Part shown: positions 18,778 through 26,347 of the stretch, piece by piece
Layout of the letters: each line of letters starts with the position of its first letter
Position numbering within the stretch: position 1 is the first letter of the stretch
Assembly (NCBI GenBank): GCA_025358485.1
Contig: JANYJJ010000002.1
Location: 1-38,109, forward strand
Reading direction: 5' to 3'
From: Burkholderiales bacterium
GTDB taxonomy: Bacteria; Pseudomonadota; Gammaproteobacteria; Burkholderiales; Burkholderiaceae_C
DNA length: 38,109 nt
Translations under genes and position numbers: made by a program
The notes under the pieces: generated by a model
What the model saw: the letters and a program-made list of their open reading frames with translations, nothing else
Database searches by the model: none
Told to the model about the DNA's origin: nothing

Positions 18778-19946
18778 TTGCTGAGCAAACGCATGGCCCC
18801 TTCAAGGCCCGGCAGCGTGAGTGGAAACATGCGCTGGCTCATCAGTTGCTGCACCACCGCAATGCTTTGGCGGTAGCCCCAAACGCCTTGCGGTTCGGGG
18901 TTGATCCAGGCAAATTTGGGGAAGGCGTTGGTCAGGCGCGCCAACCATTCGGCCCCAGCTTCTTCGTTGTTGTATTCGACGCTGCCGCCGGGCTGCAAAA
19001 TTTCATACGGGCTCATGGTGGCGTCGCCCACAAAGATGAGTTTGTAGTCTTTGTTGTACTTGCGAATGATGTCCCAGGTGCTGAATTTTTCGCTGTAGCG
19101 GCGACGGTTGTTCTTCCACATGAAATCGTAAACGCAGTTGTGGAAGTAAAAGAATTCAAGGTGTTTGAACTCTGATTTCGCGGCGCTGAAGATTTCTTCC
19201 ACGCGGTGTATGTGCTCGTCCATCGTGCCGCCCACGTCCATGAGCAGCAGCACCTTCACCTTGTTGTGACGCTCGGGCACCATTTTGATGTCGAGCCAGC
19301 CTGCGTTGGCAGCGGTGCTGCGTATGGTGTCGGGCAAGTCCAACTCTTCCACCGAGCCCTCACGCGCAAATTTGCGCAGGCGGCGCAGCGCCACTTTGAT
19401 GTTGCGCGTGCCCAGCTCAAGGTTGTCGTCGTAGTCTTTGTACTGACGCTGATCCCACACTTTGACGGCGCTATTGTTGCGGCTTTTGTCTTGACCCACG
19501 CGTATGCCTTGTGAGTTGTAGCCGTAAGCCCCAAACGGGCTGGTGCCGCCGGTGCCGATCATTTTGTTGCCGCCTTCGTGGCGTTCTTTTTGTTCCTCGA
19601 AGCGCTTCTTCAGCGTTTCCATCAACTCGTCCCAACCCATCTTTTCAATTGCGGCTTTTTCTTCGGCGCTCAGTTCCAGTTCAAACTTTTTTTGCAACCA
19701 ATCCAGCGGGATGTCTTGGGTGAAATCGGTGATCAATTCCACGCCTTTGAAGTAGGCCGCGAAGGCGCGGTCAAACTTGTCAAAGTTGGCTTCGTCTTTG
19801 ACGAGCGAGGTGCGTGCCAAGTAATAAAAGTCATCGATCGATGTGTCGATCACACCGGCCTGTATGGCTTCCAAAAGCGTGAGGTATTCCTTCACCGACA
19901 CCTTGAGTTTGGCGGCGCGCAGGGTATAAAAAAAGTTGATCAACAT
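18774..19946 (-). CDS. VWA domain-containing protein (CoxE-like)
   Basis: A 390-residue soluble protein. The N-terminal helical part (1-200) has FFYTLRAAKLKVSVKEYLTLL, a charged stretch around 95-125, and a Gly/Asn-rich linker. The C-terminal von Willebrand A domain begins KVKVLLLMDVGGTMDEH, with MIDAS residues D237, G239 and T241; FHNCVYDFMW and KLIFVGDATMSPYE follow. Such proteins usually act with a MoxR-type AAA+ ATPase as a metal-insertion or chaperone pair. Here the MoxR gene lies at 24552-25406 in a separate operon. The stop overlaps the tamA ATG, so this gene heads the tamA-tamB operon. It starts ATGTTGATC at 19946. Confidence 0.92.
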   Translation of the reverse strand: MLINFFYTLRAAKLKVSVKEYLTLLEAIQAGVIDTSIDDFYYLARTSLVKDEANFDKFDRAFAAYFKGVELITDFTQDIPLDWLQKKFELELSAEEKAAIEKMGWDELMETLKKRFEEQKERHEGGNKMIGTGGTSPFGAYGYNSQGIRVGQDKSRNNSAVKVWDQRQYKDYDDNLELGTRNIKVALRRLRKFAREGSVEELDLPDTIRSTAANAGWLDIKMVPERHNKVKVLLLMDVGGTMDEHIHRVEEIFSAAKSEFKHLEFFYFHNCVYDFMWKNNRRRYSEKFSTWDIIRKYNKDYKLIFVGDATMSPYEILQPGGSVEYNNEEAGAEWLARLTNAFPKFAWINPEPQGVWGYRQSIAVVQQLMSQRMFPLTLPGLEGAMRLLSK

Positions 19947-19966
19947 GGAGTGTGCTCGCTCTTGCT

Positions 19967-20275
19967 TCAGATGGACATCAGCCCTGAACTCAGTCTTCTG
20001 TCAACGCTTTGATACGCAGACCCTGAACTCGTTCGAACTGAGCAAGGTTTTACGTGACGAGCGTGCAACCGTGGGCCAGGGGGTGGGCTGGAATCTAAAA
20101 GTTCGTTGGCAATGGGCACATGCTGGGTTGAATCCCCCATCGTGCGGGGAACTTCTCGTAACACCGCCTCATTGCCGCAGCGGAGAATTTGCGCCGCTTT
20201 CGTGTTGAAGCGAAAGTCTTTGGGCGGACGCACGGCTTGGCTGTTGCCGGACTGAAAGACAGTGGTTTGGGCCAT
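19967..20275 (-). CDS. vapB: Solitary, probably decaying VapB antitoxin
   Basis: The first 45 residues are a clear VapB/AbrB-like domain: AQTTVFQSGNSQAVRPPKDF, then ILRCGNEAVLREVPRTM. The motif normally reads RLPK; here Leu is Pro, which would disturb the swapped hairpin. After residue 47 the sequence (Ser, Pro and Arg rich, to residue 102) no longer resembles a VapB tail, which suggests a lost or replaced C-terminus. No VapC start is present between the stop and the VWA gene at 19946. ATG 20275 is chosen from the family N-terminus; a slightly longer start at 20284 is possible. Confidence 0.65.
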   Translation of the reverse strand: MAQTTVFQSGNSQAVRPPKDFRFNTKAAQILRCGNEAVLREVPRTMGDSTQHVPIANELLDSSPPPGPRLHARHVKPCSVRTSSGSAYQSVDRRLSSGLMSI

Positions 20276-20343
20276 CGCAGCCACTCAAAAATACTTAGAC
20301 ATGCGTCAAGGATATATGCGTCCGATTCCCCCGTTAACTTTGC

Positions 20344-20370
20344 TCAACTGCCGGTCGTTTTGACCGATAA
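20344..20370 (+). promoter_or_regulatory. Candidate sigma-28 (FliA) promoter for the diguanylate cyclase
   Basis: TCAA at 20344-20347, 15 bases, then ACCGATAA at 20363-20370. The FliA consensus is TAAA-N15-GCCGATAA, giving three of four and seven of eight matches at the exact spacing. A transcript would start almost at the ATG (20377), so it would be nearly leaderless, or translation would begin at the next ATG (20416). Confidence 0.35.
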
Positions 20371-20376
20371 GACCCC

Positions 20377-21579
20377 ATGTTGTCTGCGTTCACGCCGTCC
20401 GATGTTGCCTTTGCCATGGCCGCCATTGCGCAGACCATCCCGGCGTTGCTGTGGTTGATCTGCGCTGTGGTGGTGCGCGAGGCGCGCCGCGCCAGCGCGC
20501 ACTGGTGCGCGTTTTCGGCTCTGGGCGCGTTGTCGTTTGGCTGCTTTGTGGCGGCACAGCAAGCGCCTTTGGCACACATCACCGAGCCGATACGCGCTGC
20601 GGGCAACATCACAGCGGTGCTGTCGATGATGGCTTTGCACGGCGGCATACGTTTGTTCATCGGCAACACGGTTCCATACACAATTTACGCGGTTTTGCTG
20701 GCAGCCGTGCTGGGCGGTTCGTGGATAGGTTTGGATCCGCATGCGGCCTCCATTCGTGTTGGTGTGGTGTGCGCTGTGCAAGCCATTTTGTCGGCGGGCA
20801 TGGTCGTTGATTTGTACCGCTTTGCCGGGGCCACCATGAAGTTGAGACTGCCGTGGTTGTTGCCGCTGCCAGCGCTCATCTCCGGTTTGATTTATGTCGA
20901 GCGCTGCTTGCGAGCCGTGCTGACGGTGGGTGCAGCAAACACTCAAATAGCGGTGGCCAGTGGCTTCAACGTCGCTTCGGCCTTCGCTTACGTGGCCGTG
21001 ACGTTGTCGTTCCACGCCATGCTGTTGTCATTGGTGCTGATGCGCTTGATTGCTGACTTGCGGCGCATCTCGCGTCACGACAGTTTGACGGGCCTGTTGA
21101 ATCGGCGCGCTCTGGAAGAAGAATTGCTTTTGCAAGTGCAGCGCAGCCTGCGCGGCCGCGTGCCTTTTTGCGTTTTGATGCTGGACGCTGACCATTTCAA
21201 GCGCATCAACGACAGGCTGGGTCACGGCGTGGGCGACATGGCGTTGAAGCATTTGGCCTCGTTGATGCGCACCCAAATGCGCAGCATTGACACCTTGGGT
21301 CGCATTGGCGGCGAGGAGTTTGTGGTGATCTTGCCAGGGCTGCAAGAAGACGCCGCCGTGCAAGCTGCCGAGCGCTTGCGGGCCTTGATATCGAACACGC
21401 CGCTTCCTTCAGCCACCGAGCCAGTTGCCATGTCGATCAGCGTAGGCGTGGCGCAGTGGGACGGTCACCCCGAAGAAACAACGCGCCTGCTGATGCGCGC
21501 CGACGCGGCGCTGTACGAAGCCAAACAAGGCGGCCGCGACCGCGTGGCGTTGGCCTCGGCCGCAGTGTCTTCAGGCTGA
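20377..21579 (+). CDS. Membrane-anchored diguanylate cyclase (GGDEF)
   Basis: A 400-residue protein. The first 215 residues form six or seven hydrophobic segments with no recognised ligand domain. A short linker (RLIADLRRISRHDSLTGLL) leads to a complete GGDEF domain. The active-site loop is GGEEF (311-315), and the allosteric I-site R302xxD305 is present five residues before it, so product inhibition by c-di-GMP is expected. It should make c-di-GMP from two GTP, which usually favours surface attachment over motility. The tail converges on the S9 peptidase gene and the stop regions overlap by nine bases. Confidence 0.93.
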   Translation: MLSAFTPSDVAFAMAAIAQTIPALLWLICAVVVREARRASAHWCAFSALGALSFGCFVAAQQAPLAHITEPIRAAGNITAVLSMMALHGGIRLFIGNTVPYTIYAVLLAAVLGGSWIGLDPHAASIRVGVVCAVQAILSAGMVVDLYRFAGATMKLRLPWLLPLPALISGLIYVERCLRAVLTVGAANTQIAVASGFNVASAFAYVAVTLSFHAMLLSLVLMRLIADLRRISRHDSLTGLLNRRALEEELLLQVQRSLRGRVPFCVLMLDADHFKRINDRLGHGVGDMALKHLASLMRTQMRSIDTLGRIGGEEFVVILPGLQEDAAVQAAERLRALISNTPLPSATEPVAMSISVGVAQWDGHPEETTRLLMRADAALYEAKQGGRDRVALASAAVSSG

Positions 21580-23682
21580 CTTTTGCTTCGCAGTTTTCTT
21601 TGCAGACTCTTTTGCACCAAGCGTCGCCTTGGCCTTGTTGTCATGCGCCTTCAACCACCCAAAAAACTCGCCGTACCAAAGCTTGGAATTGCGCGGTTTC
21701 AAGATCCAGTGGTTCTCATCCGGAAACCACAGCAGGCGTGAATCGACGCCCTTGGCTTTGAGGGTGTTGTAGTAGGCCAAGCCTTGGCCGTCGGGCACGC
21801 GGTAGTCGAGCGCGCCGTGTATCACCAAGGTGGGCGTTTGCATGGCCGCCACGAAGGTGCTGGGGCTTTGCGAATTCACTTTCGCGGCGTCTTCCCAATA
21901 CCAGGCGCCCAGTTCTTTGGCGTGCCAGGTGTAGGCGTCGTCGGCAAACATGGCTTGCCAGTCAAAGCAACCTGCATGGCACACATAAGCTTGGTAGCGG
22001 CCTGTGGGCACGTGACCATTCATCCACGCCACCATGTAGCCGCCGTAACTGCCGCCGGTGGCGAAAATGCGTTTCTTGTCGACCCACGGTTTGGCCAGCA
22101 GCCAGTCGGTGCCGGCCTCAACGTCTTGCAATTCCAGCTCGCCCCAACGGTGGGTGATGCTGTCGAGGAATTTGTAGCCAAAACCGCTGGAGCCGTGGTA
22201 GTTGACGCCTGCGACGATGTAGCCCTGCGCTGCGAACACTTGGTTGTTCCATCGGTAGTGAAAGGTGTCGCCCGCAGCGGCGTGGGGGCCGCCGTGGATG
22301 GAGTGCATCACGGGGTACCTTTTCTTGGCGCTCTTGGCGTTTTTGCCGCTCTTGGCGCTCTCGGGATCGAAGCCGGGCGGGTAGATCACCCACATTTGGA
22401 TTTCGTCACCGTTGGCAGCTTTCAAACGCACGTCTTCGGTGGTGCCGAATTTGAACTTCGCCATCGCGTCATCATTGAACTTTTCGATGCGCACTGAGCT
22501 GCCATCAGGCTGCACCGCGTGCACGCGGGCTGGGTGGTTCATGGCGTCGGCCGCGCTGACGATGACGTCGCCGCAGACATCAAAGCTTTGCACCCAACCG
22601 CCGCGCACCACCGCAGACGCAGTGCGCGCGGTGAGATCGAACCGGTACAGGTGGCAGCGACCTTGGTCTTCTGCGGTGAACATCACTGCCTCACCGCTGC
22701 TCGACCAACGCAGTGGTGCATTGACGTGGTGATCCCAATCGGCGCTGACGACCGCCCAAGCACCCGCAGCGTCCATGATCGCCAGCTGACCCGGCATGGT
22801 GTGTTTCAAACCCAGGTGGCTGGCGATAAAGGCTAGCCGCTCACCGTCGGGGCTGTAACGCGGCGCGTCGAAATCCCATGCCGCGTCTTGCGCTTTGACA
22901 TGCGTTTTGCCGTGCGTCTTGGTATTGCGCACCTCAATTTCCATCAACGCTTTGCAGTTGTCCAAGCGTTTTTCAGCCGCGGCGTCGAAAACAAATGCGA
23001 TGCGTTTGCCGTCTGCTGAAATATCAAAGCACGTGGCGTCGGGACTGCCGCGGGGCAGCTCAAACGCCGTGCCTTCAAACAGGTCGCGCACCCTGCCGCT
23101 GGCCACGTCCAACACATGCAAATGCGGCACTCGGCCCATGGGCAAGTTGTGGTCCCAAAACCGGTATTGCGCTTCGCTGGTGACGTAACCGGTTTCTTTG
23201 CGGTCCTTGAATTCTTTGTGGCGTTTGGCTTGGGCTTTGCTGCCTTTTTCACCCGGCCAAACCCAAGAAATGAAGGCGATGCGTTTGCCGTCGGGGAACC
23301 ACTTGAAGGCCTCGACACCGGGGGCGAAATCGCTGACGCGCTGGGCCTCGCCGCCGTCGGGTGCCATCACATAAAGCTGGGGCGTGTCGTCTTTTTTGCC
23401 CTGCTGTTCGCGCTTGGCCACAAAGGCAATCCGATCACCTTGCGGTGACCACGCCGCCTGGCCGTCTTTGTCACCGGCGCTGGTCAGGCGACGCGGTTTG
23501 CCGCCGTGTTTGTTAACAGCGGTGCTGAGCAACCACAGGCTGGTGCTGCTGTTGTTGTCTTCCATCGAGTAGCTGGACACCGAGCACACCGCTTGAGCGC
23601 CGTCGGGCGACAGTGCCACGCCGCCCACCCTTTGCAGTGCCCACAAGTCATCGACGGTGATGAGTTTTTTCGTTTGTGCCAT
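21571..23682 (-). CDS. S9 family peptidase (acylaminoacyl/prolyl-oligopeptidase type)
   Basis: A 703-residue serine peptidase. The N-terminal two thirds form a beta-propeller with TolB/WD-like repeats (for example GVALSPDGAQAVCSV and APRYSPDGERLAFIAS). The C-terminal alpha/beta-hydrolase domain has the triad S545 (GGSYGGYM), D626 (GALDYRVPDG) and H658 (DENHW). It cleaves short peptides or acylated N-termini. There is no signal peptide, so a cytoplasmic site is likely. ATG 23682 gives MAQTKKLITVDDLW, a typical start; an upstream in-frame ATG at 23763 would lie inside the GNAT gene. A Lys/Ala-rich tail of about 20 residues ends the protein. Confidence 0.93.
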   Translation of the reverse strand: MAQTKKLITVDDLWALQRVGGVALSPDGAQAVCSVSSYSMEDNNSSTSLWLLSTAVNKHGGKPRRLTSAGDKDGQAAWSPQGDRIAFVAKREQQGKKDDTPQLYVMAPDGGEAQRVSDFAPGVEAFKWFPDGKRIAFISWVWPGEKGSKAQAKRHKEFKDRKETGYVTSEAQYRFWDHNLPMGRVPHLHVLDVASGRVRDLFEGTAFELPRGSPDATCFDISADGKRIAFVFDAAAEKRLDNCKALMEIEVRNTKTHGKTHVKAQDAAWDFDAPRYSPDGERLAFIASHLGLKHTMPGQLAIMDAAGAWAVVSADWDHHVNAPLRWSSSGEAVMFTAEDQGRCHLYRFDLTARTASAVVRGGWVQSFDVCGDVIVSAADAMNHPARVHAVQPDGSSVRIEKFNDDAMAKFKFGTTEDVRLKAANGDEIQMWVIYPPGFDPESAKSGKNAKSAKKRYPVMHSIHGGPHAAAGDTFHYRWNNQVFAAQGYIVAGVNYHGSSGFGYKFLDSITHRWGELELQDVEAGTDWLLAKPWVDKKRIFATGGSYGGYMVAWMNGHVPTGRYQAYVCHAGCFDWQAMFADDAYTWHAKELGAWYWEDAAKVNSQSPSTFVAAMQTPTLVIHGALDYRVPDGQGLAYYNTLKAKGVDSRLLWFPDENHWILKPRNSKLWYGEFFGWLKAHDNKAKATLGAKESAKKTAKQKSA

Positions 23683-23711
23683 GGGTCTTCTGTCCGGAAA
23701 AAGGGGGCCAA

Positions 23712-24302
23712 TCAGCGGGGTTTGACGAGCTGCCATTGCAAGTGCGCTTTGACGGTGGGCCACTCGCTTTGAATGATGCTGTAGACGGCGGTGTCACGCA
23801 GCGTGCCGTTGGATGAGCGCGAAAAGTTGCGCAAGATGCCGTCCAATTTGGCACCCAAACGCTCTATGGCCCGGCGACTTTGTTGGTTGAAAAAGTGAGT
23901 TCGGAATTCCACCGCAATGCAGTCCAAAGTCTCAAACGCATGTGTCAGCAGCAGCAGTTTGCACTGCGTGTTCAGCGGCCCGCGCTGTGCGCTGGTGGCT
24001 GTCCAAGTGCTGCCAATTTCAACGCGCTTGTTAATGCGGTCGATGTTCATGTAAGTCGTCATGCCCACCACTTTGCCCGCGGCGTTGCGCACCGTGAACG
24101 GCAACATGCTGCCGGTGTTTTGCAGCGACAAACGGCGCTGAATTTCGGCGGGCATGTCGTCGGGCGTCGGGATGGGCGTGTACCAAAGCTGATGCAGCTC
24201 GCCGTCACACGCAGCGTCGCTCAATTCAGCGACGTGCCACACGGCCAAGGGTTCCAGGGTGGCGTGTTCGCCTTTGAGGGTCACGGCAGACGCAAAGCTC
24301 AT
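23712..24302 (-). CDS. GNAT family N-acetyltransferase (RimJ/RimL-like)
   Basis: A 196-residue cytoplasmic acetyltransferase. LKGEHATLEPLAVWHVAEL is the usual N-terminal strand-helix of the RimJ/RimL-like group. VVGMTTYMNIDRINKRVEIG forms the central strands, and TWTATSAQRGPLNTQCKLLLLTHAFE takes the acetyl-CoA-loop position, though without a clear Q/RxxGxG/A motif. FRTHFFNQQSRRAIERLGAKLDG closes the fold. The acceptor is unknown. ATG 24302 overlaps the stop of the small upstream gene (ATGA); the S9 gene begins 29 bases after the stop. These overlaps place it in the MoxR operon. Confidence 0.88.
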   Translation of the reverse strand: MSFASAVTLKGEHATLEPLAVWHVAELSDAACDGELHQLWYTPIPTPDDMPAEIQRRLSLQNTGSMLPFTVRNAAGKVVGMTTYMNIDRINKRVEIGSTWTATSAQRGPLNTQCKLLLLTHAFETLDCIAVEFRTHFFNQQSRRAIERLGAKLDGILRNFSRSSNGTLRDTAVYSIIQSEWPTVKAHLQWQLVKPR

Positions 24303-24550
24303 GACTTCTTCGCGAGTTGTTTGGCGCGCCACGTCCTTGCCAACTTCACGCCCAAGCCGCCACCCAAACCCACCATGGCCATGCCGATGATCACGCTGGT
24401 GTCGTAACCGGGCTGATTCAGAAAATCAAAGCCCAGCAGTTTGGCGAGCAAGGCACCCGCCGATGTTCCTGTCAAAAAACCGGCTGCGTCTGTCAGGCCT
24501 GAGCCCAAAGCGGTGGATGTGGTTTTGTCCATGCTGTTTGGTCCCGTCAT
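24299..24550 (-). CDS. Small predicted membrane protein in the MoxR operon
   Basis: An 83-residue protein I do not recognise. It has a Gly/Ala/Thr-rich hydrophobic stretch (TGTSAGALLAKLLGFDFL), then a Gly-rich segment (VIIGMAMVGLGGGLGVKLA) and a basic end (RTWRAKQLAKKS). This suggests two short membrane helices, or one with a glycine-zipper face, and a cytoplasmic tail. ATG 24550 comes one base after the moxR TGA. ATG 24532, six codons later and preceded by GGGA, is an alternative start. Its stop overlaps the GNAT ATG. The tight packing argues that it is a real gene. Confidence 0.7.
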   Translation of the reverse strand: MTGPNSMDKTTSTALGSGLTDAAGFLTGTSAGALLAKLLGFDFLNQPGYDTSVIIGMAMVGLGGGLGVKLARTWRAKQLAKKS

Positions 24551-24551
24551 T

Positions 24552-25406
24552 TCAGCGGTTGTGTTTTTGCATGAACACCAGCTTCTCAAACAGCGACACG
24601 TCCTGTTCGTTTTTCAGCAGCGCGCCCAGCAGCGGCGGCACCACCACTTTGTCGTCTTTGCTTTGCAGCACGTCGGCAGAAATGTCTTCGGCGACCAGCA
24701 ACTTCAGCCAGTCCAGCAGCTCGCTGGTGGACGGCTTTTTCTTCAAGCCGGGCAGGTTGCGCACGTCATAAAAACTCTTCAGCGCCGCACCCAGCAGGTT
24801 TTTTTTCAGGGCAGGGAAGTGCACGCCCACGATGGCTTTCATCGTGTCGGCATCGGGGAACTTGATGTAGTGAAAAAAGCAGCGGCGCAGAAAAGCGTCG
24901 GGCAGCTCTTTTTCGTTGTTGGATGTGATGAACACCAGCGGGCGGTGCACGGCACGAATCAGCTCGCGCGTCTCGTAAACGTAAAACTCCATGCGGTCGA
25001 TTTCGCGCAACAAATCGTTGGGGAATTCGATGTCGGCTTTGTCGATCTCGTCGATCAACAACACCACCGGTTTTGGCGCGGTGAAGGCCTGCCACAGCAC
25101 GCCTTTCAAGATGTAGTTTTGAACATCCTTGACCTTTTCGGAATTTTCGGCACCTGCAATTTGGCTGTCGCGCAGGCGGCTCACCGCGTCGTATTCGTAC
25201 AAACCTTGCTGCGCTTTGGTGGTGCTTTTGATGTGCCACTGCATCAACGGCATGTCCAGCGCCTGCGCCACTTCTTCGGCGAGCATGGTTTTGCCGGTGC
25301 CAGGTTCGCCCTTGATGAGCAGCGGCCGCTTGAGCATGGACGCGGCGTTCACCGCCAACATCAGATCGTCGGTGGCAACATAGTTTTGAGTGCCTTGGAA
25401 TTTCAT
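24552..25406 (-). CDS. MoxR-family AAA+ ATPase
   Basis: A 284-residue ATPase. Walker A is GEPGTGKT (33-40), Walker B is VVLLIDEIDKAD (D119, E120), sensor 1 is VFITSNNEKELP, and the arginine-finger region DAFLRRCFFHYIKFP follows. MoxR proteins act with VWA-domain partners to mature or insert cofactors into enzyme complexes. The likely VWA partner is the gene at 18774-19946, not adjacent here. ATG 25406 gives MKFQGTQNYV, the common start of this subfamily; an upstream start would add a hydrophobic, unrelated stretch. It leads a minus-strand operon with the small membrane protein, GNAT and S9 genes. Confidence 0.93.
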   Translation of the reverse strand: MKFQGTQNYVATDDLMLAVNAASMLKRPLLIKGEPGTGKTMLAEEVAQALDMPLMQWHIKSTTKAQQGLYEYDAVSRLRDSQIAGAENSEKVKDVQNYILKGVLWQAFTAPKPVVLLIDEIDKADIEFPNDLLREIDRMEFYVYETRELIRAVHRPLVFITSNNEKELPDAFLRRCFFHYIKFPDADTMKAIVGVHFPALKKNLLGAALKSFYDVRNLPGLKKKPSTSELLDWLKLLVAEDISADVLQSKDDKVVVPPLLGALLKNEQDVSLFEKLVFMQKHNR

Positions 25407-25470
25407 GTGGAGCTGGCCTTTTGCGGTCAAATCTGAGGTGTTTTGGCGGAGATTCCAGAGGTGCAAGGTC

Positions 25471-25476
25471 AGTATA
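25471..25476 (-). promoter_or_regulatory. Candidate -10 box for the moxR operon
   Basis: On the minus strand TATACT (five of six against TATAAT) lies 65 bases before the moxR ATG. No good -35 hexamer is visible at 16-18 bases. Confidence 0.35.
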
Positions 25477-25487
25477 AGGTGCGCCTT

Positions 25488-25493
25488 TATAAT
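25488..25493 (+). promoter_or_regulatory. Candidate -10 box for the cytochrome c gene
   Basis: A perfect TATAAT lies 32 bases before the ATG of the cytochrome gene. The -35 region is poor, so an activator or another sigma factor may be involved. Confidence 0.5.
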
Positions 25494-25525
25494 CAGAAGT
25501 TGCCCCGATCTCACCCTTGCAGAAC

Positions 25526-26200
25526 ATGAAAAAACTGACTTTCACGACGCTTGCGTCCATGGTGTTCGCGCTGCTCTGCGGCTTGACTTCGGTCGCCAGC
25601 GCGCAAGACGCCAAACCCGGCGACAAAGCGGCTGGTGAAAAGAAGGCGTCGATGTGCATAGGCTGCCACGGCATCCCGCTGTACCAAGCCAGCTTCCCCG
25701 AGATTCACAAGGTGCCGATGATTGCGGGGCAAAACGCCAAGTACATCGTCAACGCACTCACCGCTTACAAAAAGGGCGACCGCAAACACGCCAGCATGCG
25801 CGGCATTGCGACCACGTTGAACGAACAAGACATGGCCGACTTGGCCGCGTATTACGAAACACAGCCAAAAGACGTGGTGGCCTTGCCAGTCAAGTTCGCC
25901 GAGCCATCGGCCCGCATCGCGGAGCTGCTGAAAAAAGCCAACTGCGTGTCGTGCCACGGTGAAAACTACAGCAAGCCGATTGACGGCAGCTACCCCAAAC
26001 TGGCGGGGCAACACGCCGACTATTTGTACGTGGCCCTGAAGGCTTATCAAACCGAAGGCAACCCGGGCATTGGCCGCGCTCACGCTGTGATGAGCGGCAT
26101 GTCCAAGCTCTACACGCACGCTGAGTTGAAAGACATGGCCAAATACATCGGCTCGCTGGACGGGGAACTCAAAACCGTGGCGCAGTCGCGATTTCGCTGA
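25526..26200 (+). CDS. Dihaem periplasmic cytochrome c (c4-like)
   Basis: A 224-residue electron carrier. The signal peptide (about 1-27, KKLTFTTLASMVFALLCG, ending ASA) is followed by two cytochrome c domains with haem motifs CIGCH (44-48) and CVSCH (140-144). Candidate axial methionines are in KVPMIAGQ or ASMRGIA for the first haem and HAVMSGMS for the second. GQNAKYIVNALTAYKKGDRKH and GQHADYLYVALKAYQTEGN are the repeated c4-type helices. It probably hands electrons between the quinol-oxidising complex and a terminal oxidase. ATG 25526 gives a normal signal peptide. It is monocistronic, with a strong terminator after it. Confidence 0.93.
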   Translation: MKKLTFTTLASMVFALLCGLTSVASAQDAKPGDKAAGEKKASMCIGCHGIPLYQASFPEIHKVPMIAGQNAKYIVNALTAYKKGDRKHASMRGIATTLNEQDMADLAAYYETQPKDVVALPVKFAEPSARIAELLKKANCVSCHGENYSKPIDGSYPKLAGQHADYLYVALKAYQTEGNPGIGRAHAVMSGMSKLYTHAELKDMAKYIGSLDGELKTVAQSRFR

Positions 26201-26221
26201 AGCCTGGAGCCTCGACTGTTC

Positions 26222-26250
26222 AAAGGGCCGCTGAATCAGCGGCCTTTTTT
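26222..26250 (+). terminator. Strong rho-independent terminator after the cytochrome c gene
   Basis: GGCCGCTGA at 26226-26234 and TCAGCGGCC at 26236-26244 form a GC-rich hairpin followed by six Ts. A run of As before the stem could also make it work for the other strand. Confidence 0.92.
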
Positions 26251-26347
26251 ACATGTCGAATCCACAAGCTCGCTAGCTTGAGTGGGCGTGACGAAGTTGG
26301 CACGCTGCCCCTACACTGCGCGCACCCAAAACGCTACCGGAGTGCCC

